A DNA stretch of 64,000 bases from Odiellus spinosus. Its lineage: Eukaryota; Arthropoda; Arachnida; Opiliones; Phalangiidae. A program made the position numbers and the translations under genes. The notes under the pieces are model-generated. The model searched no databases, had not been told where the DNA came from, and saw nothing but the letters and a program-made list of their open reading frames with translations. Where the stretch lies: NCBI GenBank assembly GCA_963920705.1, contig CAWUCO010000251.1, positions 186,001 through 250,000 on the forward strand. The letters run 5' to 3'. The first letter of the stretch is position 1, and each line of letters starts with the position of its first letter. Positions 27,101-38,421 of this stretch are shown here, piece by piece.

Positions 27101-27809
27101 TCCTTTTTCAAGTCAAACATTTTCCTTTTTCAAGTCAAACTTTTTCCTTTTTCAAGTCAAACTTTTTCCTTTTTCAAGTCAAACTTTTCCTTTTCCAAGT
27201 CAAACTTTTTCCTTTTTCAAGTCAAACTTTTTCCTTTTTCAAGTCAAACTTTTTCCTTTTTCAAGTCAAACTTTTTAATTTTTCAAGTCAAACTTTTTCC
27301 TTTTTCAAGTCAAACTTTTTCCTTTTTCAAGTCAAACTTTTTAATTTTTCAAGTCAAACTTTTTCCTTTTTCAAGTCAAACTTTTTCCATTTTCAAATCA
27401 AACTTTTTCCTTTTTCAAGTCAAACTTTTTCATTTTTCAAGTCAAACTTTTTCTTTTTTCAAGTCAAACTTTTTCATTTTTCAAGTCAAACTTTTTCATT
27501 TTTCAAGTCAAACTTTTTCCTTTTTCAAGTCAAACTTTTTCATTTTTCAAGTCAAACTTTTTCATTTTTCAAGTCAAACTTTTTCATTTTTCAAGTCAAA
27601 CCTTTTCATTTTTCAAGTCAAACTTTTTCATTTTTCAAGTCAAACTTTTTCATTTTTCAAGTCAAACTTTCATTTTTCAAGTCAAACTTTTTCATTTTTC
27701 AAGTCAAACTTTTTCATTTGTCAAGTCAAACTTTTCATTTTACAAGTCAAACTTTTTCATTTTACAAGTCAAACTTTTTCCTTTTTCAAGTCAAACTTTT
27801 TCCTTTTTT

Positions 27810-30800
27810 AAGTCAAACTTTTTCCTTTTTCAAGTCAAACATTTTCCTTTTTCAAGTCAAACTTTTTCCTTTTTCAAGTCAAACTTTTTCCTTTTTCAAG
27901 TCAAACTTTTTCCTTTTCCAAGTCAAACTTTTTCCTTTTTCAAGTCAAACTTTTTAATTTTTCAAGTCAAACTTTTTCCTTTTTCAAGTCAAACTTTTTC
28001 CATTTTCAAATCAAACTTTTTCCTTTTTCAAGTCAAACTTTTTCATTTTTCAAGTCAAACTTTTTCATTTTTCAAGTCAAACTTTTTCATTTTTCAAGTC
28101 AAACTTTTTCATTTTTCAAGTCAAACTTTTTCCTTTTTCAAGTCAAACTTTTTCATTTTTCAAGTCAAACTTTTTCATTTTTCAAGTCAAACTTTTTCAT
28201 TTTTCAAGTCAAACCTTTTCATTTTTCAAGTCAAACTTTTTCATTTTTCAAGTCAAACTTTTTCATTTTTCAAGTCAAACTTTCATTTTTCAAGTCAAAC
28301 TTTTTCCTTTTTCAAGTCAAACTTTTTCCTTTTTCAAGTCAAACTTTTTCCTTTTCAAGTCAAACTTTTTCATTTTTCAAGTCAAACTTTTTCATTTTTC
28401 AAATCAAACTTTTCATTTTACAAGTCAAACTTTTTCATTTTATAAGTCAAACTTTTTCCTTTTTCAAGTCAAACTTTTTCCTTTTTTAAGTCAAACTTTT
28501 TCCTTTTTCAAGTCAAACATTTTCCTTTTTCAAGTCAAACTTTTTCCTTTTTCAAGTCAAACTTTTTCCTTTTTCAAGTCAAACTTTTTCCTTTTCCAAG
28601 TCAAACTTTTTCCTTTTTCAAGTCAAACTTTTTAATTTTTCAAGTCAAACTTTTTCCTTTTTCAAGTCAAACTTTTTCCATTTTCAAATCAAACTTTTTC
28701 CTTTTTCAAGTCAAACTTTTTCATTTTTCAAGTCAAACTTTTTCATTTTTCAAGTCAAACTTTTTCATTTTTCAAGTCAAACTTTTTCATTTTTCAAGTC
28801 AAACTTTTTCCTTTTTCAAGTCAAACTTTTTAATTTTTCAAGTCAAACTTTTTCCTTTTTCAAGTCAAACTTTTTCCATTTTCAAATCAAACTTTTTCCT
28901 TTTTCAAGTCAAACTTTTTCATTTTTCAAGTCAAACTTTTTCATTTTTCAAGTCAAACTTTTTCATTTTTCAAGTCAAACTTTTTCATTTTTCAAGTCAA
29001 ACTTTTTCCTTTTTCAAGTCAAACTTTTTCATTTTTCAAGTCAAACTTTTTCATTTTTCAAGTCAAACTTTTTCATTTTTCAAGTCAAACCTTTTCATTT
29101 TTCAAGTCAAACTTTTTCATTTTTCAAGTCAAACTTTTTCATTTTTCAAGTCAAACTTTCATTTTTCAAGTCAAACTTTTTCCTTTTTCAAGTCAAACTT
29201 TTTCCTTTTTCAAGTCAAACTTTTTCCTTTTCAAGTCAAACTTTTTCATTTTTCAAGTCAAACTTTTTCATTTTTCAAGTCAAACTTTTCATTTTACAAG
29301 TCAAACTTTTTCATTTTACAAGTCAAACTTTTTCCTTTTTCAAGTCAAACTTTTTCCTTTTTTAAGTCAAACTTTTTCCTTTTTCAAGTCAAACATTTTC
29401 CTTTTTCAAGTCAAACTTTTTCCTTTTTCAAGTCAAACTTTTTCCTTTTTCAAGTCAAACTTTTTCCTTTTCCAAGTCAAACTTTTTCCTTTTTCAAGTC
29501 AAACTTTTTAATTTTTCAAGTCAAACTTTTTCCTTTTTCAAGTCAAACTTTTTCCATTTTCAAATCAAACTTTTTCCTTTTTCAAGTCAAACTTTTTCAT
29601 TTTTCAAGTCAAACTTTTTCATTTTTCAAGTCAAACTTTTTCATTTTTCAAGTCAAACTTTTTCATTTTTCAAGTCAAACTTTTTCCTTTTTCAAGTCAA
29701 ACTTTTTCATTTTTCAAGTCAAACTTTTTCATTTTTCAAGTCAAACCTTTTCATTTTTCAAGTCAAACTTTTTCATTTTTCAAGTCAAACTTTTTCATTT
29801 TTCAAGTCAAACTTTCATTTTTCAAGTCAAACTTTTTCCTTTTTCAAGTCAAACTTTTTCCTTTTTCAAGTCAAACTTTTTCCTTTTCAAGTCAAACTTT
29901 TTCATTTTTCAAGTCAAACTTTTTCATTTTTCAAGTCAAACTTTTCATTTTACAAGTCAAACTTTTTCATTTTACAAGTCAAACTTTTTCCTTTTTCAAG
30001 TCAAACTTTTTCCTTTTTTAAGTCAAACTTTTTCCTTTTTCAAGTCAAACATTTTCCTTTTTCAAGTCAAACTTTTTCCTTTTTCAAGTCAAACTTTTTC
30101 CTTTTTCAAGTCAAACTTTTTCCTTTTCCAAGTCAAACTTTTTCCTTTTTCAAGTCAAACTTTTTAATTTTTCAAGTCAAACTTTTTCCTTTTTCAAGTC
30201 AAACTTTTTCCATTTTTCAAGTCAAACTTTTTCATTTTTCAAGTCAAACTTTTTCATTTTTCAAGTCAAACTTTTTCATTTTTCAAGTCAAACTTTTTCC
30301 TTTTTCAAGTCAAACTTTTTCATTTTTCAAGTCAAACTTTTTCATTTTTCAAGTCAGACTTTTTCATTTTTCAAGTCAAACCTTTTCATTTTTCAAGTCA
30401 AACTTTTTCATTTTTCAAGTCAAACTTTTTCATTTTTCAAGTCAAACTTTTTCCTTTTTCAAGTCAAACTTTTTCATTTTACAAGTCAAACTTTTTCCTT
30501 TTTCAAGTCAATTTTTTTCCTTTTTCAAGTCAAACTTTTTCCTTTTTCAAGTCAAACTTTTTCCTTTTTCAAGTCAAACTTTTTCCTTTTTCAAGTCAAA
30601 CTTTTTCCTTTTTCAAGTCAAACTTTTTCATTTTTCAAGTCAAACTTTCATGTTTCAAGTCAAACTTTTTCATTTTTCAAGTCAAACTTTTTCATTTTTC
30701 AAGTCAAACTTTCATCTTTCAAGTCAAACTTTTTCCTTTTTCAAGTCAAACTTTTTCCTTTTTCAAGTCAAACTTTTTCCTTTTTCAAGTCAAACTTTTT

Positions 30801-33800
30801 CCTTTTTCAAGTCAAACTTTTTCCTTTTTCAAGTCAAACTTTTTCATTTTTCAAGTCAAACTTTTTCCTTTTTCAAGTCAAACTTTTTAATTTTTCAAGT
30901 CAAACTTTTTCCTTTTTCAAGTCAAACTTTTTCCATTTTCAAATCAAACTTTTTCCTTTTTCAAGTCAAACTTTTTCATTTTTCAAGTCAAACTTTTTCA
31001 TTTTTCAAGTCAAACTTTTTCATTTTTCAAGTCAAACTTTTTCATTTTTCAAGTCAAACTTTTTCCTTTTTCAAGTCAAACTTTTTCATTTTTCAAGTCA
31101 AACTTTTTCATTTTTCAAGTCAAACTTTTTCATTTTTCAAGTCAAACCTTTTCATTTTTCAAGTCAAACTTTTTCATTTTTCAAGTCAAACTTTTTCATT
31201 TTTCAAGTCAAACTTTCATTTTTCAAGTCAAACTTTTTCCTTTTTCAAGTCAAACTTTTTCCTTTTTCAAGTCAAACTTTTTCCTTTTCAAGTCAAACTT
31301 TTTCATTTTTCAAGTCAAACTTTTTCATTTTTCAAGTCAAACTTTTCATTTTACAAGTCAAACTTTTTCATTTTACAAGTCAAACTTTTTCCTTTTTCAA
31401 GTCAAACTTTTTCCTTTTTTAAGTCAAACTTTTTCCTTTTTCAAGTCAAACATTTTCCTTTTTCAAGTCAAACTTTTTCCTTTTTCAAGTCAAACTTTTT
31501 CCTTTTTCAAGTCAAACTTTTTCCTTTTCCAAGTCAAACTTTTTCCTTTTTCAAGTCAAACTTTTTAATTTTTCAAGTCAAACTTTTTCCTTTTTCAAGT
31601 CAAACTTTTTCCATTTTCAAATCAAACTTTTTCCTTTTTCAAGTCAAACTTTTTCATTTTTCAAGTCAAACTTTTTCATTTTTCAAGTCAAACTTTTTCA
31701 TTTTTCAAGTCAAACTTTTTCATTTTTCAAGTCAAACTTTTTCCTTTTTCAAGTCAAACTTTTTCATTTTTCAAGTCAAACTTTTTCATTTTTCAAGTCA
31801 GACTTTTTCATTTTTCAAGTCAAACCTTTTCATTTTTCAAGTCAAACTTTTTCATTTTTCAAGTCAAACTTTTTCATTTTTCAAGTCAAACTTTTTCCTT
31901 TTTCAAGTCAAACTTTTTCATTTTACAAGTCAAACTTTTTCCTTTTTCAAGTCAATTTTTTTCCTTTTTCAAGTCAAACTTTTTCCTTTTTCAAGTCAAA
32001 CTTTTTCCTTTTTCAAGTCAAACTTTTTCCTTTTTCAAGTCAAACTTTTTCCTTTTTCAAGTCAAACTTTTTCATTTTTCAAGTCAAACTTTCATGTTTC
32101 AAGTCAAACTTTTTCATTTTTCAAGTCAAACTTTTTCATTTTTCAAGTCAAACTTTCATCTTTCAAGTCAAACTTTTTCCTTTTTCAAGTCAAACTTTTT
32201 CCTTTTTCAAGTCAAACTTTTTCCTTTTTCAAGTCAAACTTTTTCCTTTTTCAAGTCAAACTTTTTCCTTTTTCAAGTCAAACTTTTTCATTTTTCAAGT
32301 CAAACTTTTTCCTTTTTCAAGTCAAACTTTTTCCTTTTTCAAGTCAAACTTTTTCCTTTTTCAAGTCAAACTTTTTCCTTTTTCAAGTCAAACTTTTTCC
32401 TTTTTCAAGTCAAACTTTTTCATTTTTCAAGTCAAACTTTCATGTTTCAAGTCAAACTTTTTCATTTTTCAAGTCAAACTTTTTCATTTTTCAAGTCAAA
32501 CTTTCATCTTTCAAGTCAAACTTTTTCCTTTTTCAAGTCAAACTTTTTCCTTTTTCAAGTCAAACTTTTTCCTTTTTCAAGTCAAACTTTTTCCTTTTTC
32601 AAGTCAAACTTTTTCCTTTTTCAAGTCAAACTTTTTCATTTTTCAAGTCAAACTTTTTCCTTTTTCAAGTCAAACTTTTTCCTTTTTCAAGTCAAACTTT
32701 TTCCTTTTCAAGTCAAACTTTTTCCTTTTTCAAGTCAAACTTTTTCCTTTTCAAGTCAAACTTTTTCATTTTTCAAGTCAAACTTTTTCATTTTTCAAAT
32801 CAAACTTTTCATTTTACAAGTCAAACTTTTTCATTTTACAAGTCAAACTTTTTCCTTTTTCAAGTCAAACTTTTTCCTTTTTTAAGTCAAACTTTTTCCT
32901 TTTTCAAGTCAAACATTTTCCTTTTTCAAGTCAAACTTTTTCCTTTTTCAAGTCAAACTTTTTCCTTTTTCAAGTCAAACTTTTTCCTTTTCCAAGTCAA
33001 ACTTTTTCCTTTTTCAAGTCAAACTTTTTAATTTTTCAAGTCAAACTTTTTCCTTTTTCAAGTCAAACTTTTTCCATTTTCAAATCAAACTTTTTCCTTT
33101 TTCAAGTCAAACTTTTTCATTTTTCAAGTCAAACTTTTTCATTTTTCAAGTCAAACTTTTTCATTTTTCAAGTCAAACTTTTTCATTTTTCAAGTCAAAC
33201 TTTTTCCTTTTTCAAGTCAAACTTTTTAATTTTTCAAGTCAAACTTTTTCCCTTTTCAAGTCAAACTTTTTCATTTTTCAAATCAAACTTTTTCCTTTTT
33301 CAAGTCAAACTTTTTCATTTTTCAAGTCAAACTTTTTCATTTTTCAAGTCAAACTTTTTCATTTTTCAAGTCAAACTTTTTCATTTTTCAAGTCAAACTT
33401 TTTCCTTTTTCAAGTCAAACTTTTTCATTTTTCAAGTCAAACTTTTTCCTTTTTCAAGTCAAACTTTTTCATTTTTCAAGTCAAACTTTTTCATTTTTCA
33501 AGTCAAACTTTTTCCTTTTTCAAGTCAAACTTTTTCATTTTTCAAGTCAAACTTTTTCCTTTTTCAAGTCAAACTTTTTCATTTTTCAAGTCAAACTTTC
33601 ATCTTTCAAGTCAAACTTTTTCCTTTTTCAAGTCAAACTTTTTCCTTTTTCAAGTCAAACTTTTTCCTTTTTCAAGTCAAACTTTTTCCTTTTTCAAGTC
33701 AAACTTTTTCCTTTTTCAAGTCAAACTTTTTCATTTTTCAAGTCAAACTTTTTCCTTTTTCAAGTCAAACTTTTTCCTTTTTCAAGTCAAACTTTTTCCT

Positions 33801-36800
33801 TTTCAAGTCAAACTTTTTCATTTTTCAAGTCAAACTTTTTCATTTGTCAAGTCAAACTTTTCATTTTACAAGTCAAACTTTTTCATTTTACAAGTCAAAC
33901 TTTTTCCTTTTTCAAGTCAAACTTTTTCCTTTTTTAAGTCAAACTTTTTCCTTTTTCAAGTCAAACATTTTCCTTTTTCAAGTCAAACTTTTTCCTTTTT
34001 CAAGTCAAACTTTTTCCTTTTTCAAGTCAAACTTTTTCCTTTTCCAAGTCAAACTTTTTCCTTTTTCAAGTCAAACTTTTTAATTTTTCAAGTCAAACTT
34101 TTTCCTTTTTCAAGTCAAACTTTTTAATTTTTCAAGTCAAACTTTTTCCTTTTTCAAGTCAAACTTTTTCCATTTTCAAATCAAACTTTTTCCTTTTTCA
34201 AGTCAAACTTTTTCATTTTTCAAGTCAAACTTTTTCATTTTTCAAGTCAAACTTTTTCATTTTTCAAGTCAAACTTTTTCATTTTTCAAGTCAAACTTTT
34301 TCCTTTTTCAAGTCAAACTTTTTCATTTTTCAAGTCAAACTTTTTCATTTTTCAAGTCAGACTTTTTCATTTTTCAAGTCAAACCTTTTCATTTTTCAAG
34401 TCAAACTTTTTCATTTTTTAAGTCAAACTTTTTCATTTTTCAAGTCAAACTTTTTCCTTTTTCAAGTCAAACTTTTTCATTTTACAAGTCAAACTTTTTC
34501 CTTTTTCAAGTCAATTTTTTTCCTTTTTCAAGTCAAACTTTTTCCTTTTTCAAGTCAAACTTTTTCCTTTTTCAAGTCAAACTTTTTCCTTTTTCAAGTC
34601 AAACTTTTTCCTTTTTCAAGTCAAACTTTTTCATTTTTCAAGTCAAACTTTCATGTTTCAAGTCAAACTTTTTCATTTTTCAAGTCAAACTTTTTCATTT
34701 TTCAAGTCAAACTTTCATCTTTCAAGTCAAACTTTTTCCTTTTTCAAGTCAAACTTTTTCCTTTTTCAAGTCAAACTTTTTCCTTTTTCAAGTCAAACTT
34801 TTTCCTTTTTCAAGTCAAACTTTTTCCTTTTTCAAGTCAAACTTTTTCATTTTTCAAGTCAAACTTTTTCCTTTTTCAAGTCAAACTTTTTCCTTTTTCA
34901 AGTCAAACTTTTTCCTTTTCAAGTCAAACTTTTTCATTTTTCAAGTCAAACTTTTTCATTTGTCAAGTCAAACTTTTCATTTTACAAGTCAAACTTTTTC
35001 ATTTTACAAGTCAAACTTTTTCCTTTTTCAAGTCAAACTTTTTCCTTTTTTAAGTCAAACTTTTTCCTTTTTCAAGTCAAACATTTTCCTTTTTCAAGTC
35101 AAACTTTTTCCTTTTTCAAGTCAAACTTTTTCCTTTTTCAAGTCAAACTTTTTCCTTTTCCAAGTCAAACTTTTTCCTTTTTCAAGTCAAACTTTTTAAT
35201 TTTTCAAGTCAAACTTTTTCCTTTTTCAAGTCAAACTTTTTCCATTTTCAAATCAAACTTTTTCCTTTTTCAAGTCAAACTTTTTCATTTTTCAAGTCAA
35301 ACTTTTTCATTTTTCAAGTCAAACTTTTTCATTTTTCAAGTCAAACTTTTTCATTTTTCAAGTCAAACTTTTTCCTTTTTCAAGTCAAACTTTTTCATTT
35401 TTCAAGTCAAACTTTTTCATTTTTCAAGTCAAACTTTTTCATTTTTCAAGTCAAACCTTTTCATTTTTCAAGTCAAACTTTTTCATTTTTCAAGTCAAAC
35501 TTTTTCATTTTTCAAGTCAAACTTTCATTTTTCAAGTCAAACTTTTTCCTTTTTCAAGTCAAACTTTTTCCTTTTTCAAGTCAAACTTTTTCCTTTTCAA
35601 GTCAAACTTTTTCATTTTTCAAGTCAAACTTTTTCATTTTTCAAATCAAACTTTTCATTTTACAAGTCAAACTTTTTCATTTTACAAGTCAAACTTTTTC
35701 CTTTTTCAAGTCAAACTTTTTCCTTTTTTAAGTCAAACTTTTTCCTTTTTCAAGTCAAACATTTTCCTTTTTCAAGTCAAACTTTTTCCTTTTTCAAGTC
35801 AAACTTTTTCCTTTTTCAAGTCAAACTTTTTCCTTTTCCAAGTCAAACTTTTTCCTTTTTCAAGTCAAACTTTTTAATTTTTCAAGTCAAACTTTTTCCT
35901 TTTTCAAGTCAAACTTTTTCCATTTTCAAATCAAACTTTTTCCTTTTTCAAGTCAAACTTTTTCATTTTTCAAGTCAAACTTTTTCATTTTTCAAGTCAA
36001 ACTTTTTCATTTTTCAAGTCAAACTTTTTCATTTTTCAAGTCAAACTTTTTCCTTTTTCAAGTCAAACTTTTTAATTTTTCAAGTCAAACTTTTTCCTTT
36101 TTCAAGTCAAACTTTTTCCATTTTCAAATCAAACTTTTTCCTTTTTCAAGTCAAACTTTTTCATTTTTCAAGTCAAACTTTTTCATTTTTCAAGTCAAAC
36201 TTTTTCATTTTTCAAGTCAAACTTTTTAATTTTTCAAGTCAAACTTTTTCCTTTTTCAAGTCAAACTTTTTCCATTTTCAAATCAAACTTTTTCCTTTTT
36301 CAAGTCAAACTTTTTCATTTTTCAAGTCAAACTTTTTCATTTTTCAAGTCAAACTTTTTCATTTTTCAAGTCAAACTTTTTCATTTTTCAAGTCAAACTT
36401 TTTCCTTTTTCAAGTCAAACTTTTTCATTTTTCAAGTCAAACTTTTTCATTTTTCAAGTCAAACTTTTTCATTTTTCAAGTCAAACCTTTTCATTTTTCA
36501 AGTCAAACTTTTTCATTTTTCAAGTCAAACTTTTTCATTTTTCAAGTCAAACTTTCATTTTTCAAGTCAAACTTTTTCCTTTTTCAAGTCAAACTTTTTC
36601 CTTTTTCAAGTCAAACTTTTTCCTTTTCAAGTCAAACTTTTTCATTTTTCAAGTCAAACTTTTTCATTTTTCAAATCAAACTTTTCATTTTACAAGTCAA
36701 ACTTTTTCATTTTACAAGTCAAACTTTTTCCTTTTTCAAGTCAAACTTTTTCCTTTTTTAAGTCAAACTTTTTCCTTTTTCAAGTCAAACATTTTCCTTT

Positions 36801-38166
36801 TTCAAGTCAAACTTTTTCCTTTTTCAAGTCAAACTTTTTCCTTTTTCAAGTCAAACTTTTTCCTTTTCCAAGTCAAACTTTTTCCTTTTTCAAGTCAAAC
36901 TTTTTAATTTTTCAAGTCAAACTTTTTCCTTTTTCAAGTCAAACTTTTTCCATTTTCAAATCAAACTTTTTCCTTTTTCAAGTCAAACTTTTTCATTTTT
37001 CAAGTCAAACTTTTTCATTTTTCAAGTCAAACTTTTTCATTTTTCAAGTCAAACTTTTTCATTTTTCAAGTCAAACTTTTTCCTTTTTCAAGTCAAACTT
37101 TTTAATTTTTCAAGTCAAACTTTTTCCTTTTTCAAGTCAAACTTTTTCCATTTTCAAATCAAACTTTTTCCTTTTTCAAGTCAAACTTTTTCATTTTTCA
37201 AGTCAAACTTTTTCATTTTTCAAGTCAAACTTTCATTTTTCAAGTCAAACTTTTTCCTTTTTCAAGTCAAACTTTTTCCTTTTTCAAGTCAAACTTTTTC
37301 CTTTTCAAGTCAAACTTTTTCATTTTTCAAGTCAAACTTTTTCATTTTTCAAATCAAACTTTTCATTTTACAAGTCAAACTTTTTCATTTTACAAGTCAA
37401 ACTTTTTCCTTTTTCAAGTCAAACTTTTTCCTTTTTTAAGTCAAACTTTTTCCTTTTTCAAGTCAAACATTTTCCTTTTTCAAGTCAAACTTTTTCCTTT
37501 TTCAAGTCAAACTTTTTCCTTTTTCAAGTCAAACTTTTTCCTTTTCCAAGTCAAACTTTTTCCTTTTTCAAGTCAAACTTTTTAATTTTTCAAGTCAAAC
37601 TTTTTCCTTTTTCAAGTCAAACTTTTTCCATTTTCAAATCAAACTTTTTCCTTTTTCAAGTCAAACTTTTTCATTTTTCAAGTCAAACTTTTTCATTTTT
37701 CAAGTCAAACTTTTTCATTTTTCAAGTCAAACTTTTTCATTTTTCAAGTCAAACTTTTTCCTTTTTCAAGTCAAACTTTTTAATTTTTCAAGTCAAACTT
37801 TTTCCTTTTTCAAGTCAAACTTTTTCCATTTTCAAATCAAACTTTTTCCTTTTTCAAGTCAAACTTTTTCATTTTTCAAGTCAAACTTTTTCATTTTTCA
37901 AGTCAAACTTTTTCATTTTTCAAGTCAAACTTTTTCATTTTTCAAGTCAAACTTTTTCCTTTTTCAAGTCAAACTTTTTCATTTTTCAAGTCAAACTTTT
38001 TCATTTTTCAAGTCAAACTTTTTCATTTTTCAAGTCAAACCTTTTCATTTTTCAAGTCAAACTTTTTCATTTTTCAAGTCAAACTTTTTCATTTTTCAAG
38101 TCAAACTTTCATTTTTCAAGTCAAACTTTTTCCTTTTTCAAGTCAAACTTTTTCCTTTTTCAAGTC
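27810..38166 (+). repeat. 31-monomer (678-bp) HOR family with expanded versions
   Basis: CTTTTTTAAG marks unit boundaries at 27810, 28488, 29364, 30020, 31421, 32884, 33936, 35052, 35730, 36760 and 37438, giving 678, 876, 656, 1401, 1463, 1052, 1116, 678, 1030 and 678 bp. Marker order within the base unit: AAACATTTTCC, TTTTCCAAG, TTAATTTTT, CCATTTTCAAATC, four CA monomers, CC, three CA, ACCTTTTC, the 20-bp monomer, the 21-bp CCTTTTCAAG, two CATTTTACAAG-type monomers (one of 21 bp), then back. 678 = 31 x 22 - 4. The 876-bp unit has an extra nine-monomer (198-bp) repeat of the segment from TTAATTTTT to the following CC. The retrotransposon interrupts the unit that starts at 37438. Confidence 0.85.
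38162..38166. other. Target-site duplication AAGTC, left copy
   Basis: AAGTC lies immediately outside the left LTR and again immediately outside the right LTR. Five bases is within the 4-6 bp range usual for Ty3/Gypsy integrases. The duplicated bases are part of the conserved satellite decamer CAAGTCAAAC. Confidence 0.93.
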
Positions 38167-38421
38167 TGTTAAGGTTGAGAGTCCATTAATAAAGACACGT
38201 TGTATAGTTAAAATACGTTTATTTATACATGGTAAAACAGGTGCTAAGCCGGTCAGCGTATCGGCGGGGTCCGGTTTCTAACTCACCATCAGCGTTATAC
38301 GTTATCCTTTTATATACAATATTGATATTACAACTAAGGGTCAAAGTCTACATAACACGAATACATAATAGTTTAATATAGGAATGAATAAATACTAAAT
38401 GGATATGTTTAGCCCCTAACA
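38167..38421 (-). repeat. 3' LTR of the retrotransposon (255 bp)
   Basis: Same length and sequence as the LTR at 42909..43163, at a constant offset of 4742. Its inner edge touches the gag-pol stop codon with no intervening base. Its outer edge touches the AAGTC target copy. It would supply the polyadenylation signal of the genomic transcript. Confidence 0.96.
38218..38223 (-). terminator. Polyadenylation signal in the 3' LTR
   Basis: AATAAA on the element strand, about 80-90 bases downstream of the LTR TATA box and about 45 bases before the LTR end. This is a suitable place to end R in the 3' LTR. The copy in the 5' LTR (42960..42965) would have to be bypassed. Confidence 0.65.

Larger units (their letters stand above)
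1..38166 (+). repeat. 22-bp AT-rich satellite array, left block
   Basis: Uninterrupted head-to-tail tandem array of a 22-bp monomer: the conserved decamer CAAGTCAAAC, then T5, then CC or CA, then T5. Starts at 7, 29 and 51 give the period directly. The two main forms differ at monomer position 17 (C or A). Recurrent variants include TTTTTAATTTTT, CTTTTTTAAG, AAACATTTTCC, CCATTTTCAAATC, TTTTCCAAG, AAACCTTTTC, CATTTTACAAG, and odd-length monomers of 20, 21 and 29 bp. The consensus is about 27% GC with one G per monomer on this strand. The window opens inside a monomer, so the array extends to the left. No gene is present in this block. The long plus-strand frames follow from the period and lack of stops. 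Function unknown; a structural (centromeric, pericentromeric or subtelomeric) role is inference only. Confidence 0.97.

Noticed and set aside
1..38166. CRISPR array
   Set aside because: There are no unique spacers between repeats, the period is 22 bp with no spacer, and the setting is eukaryotic.
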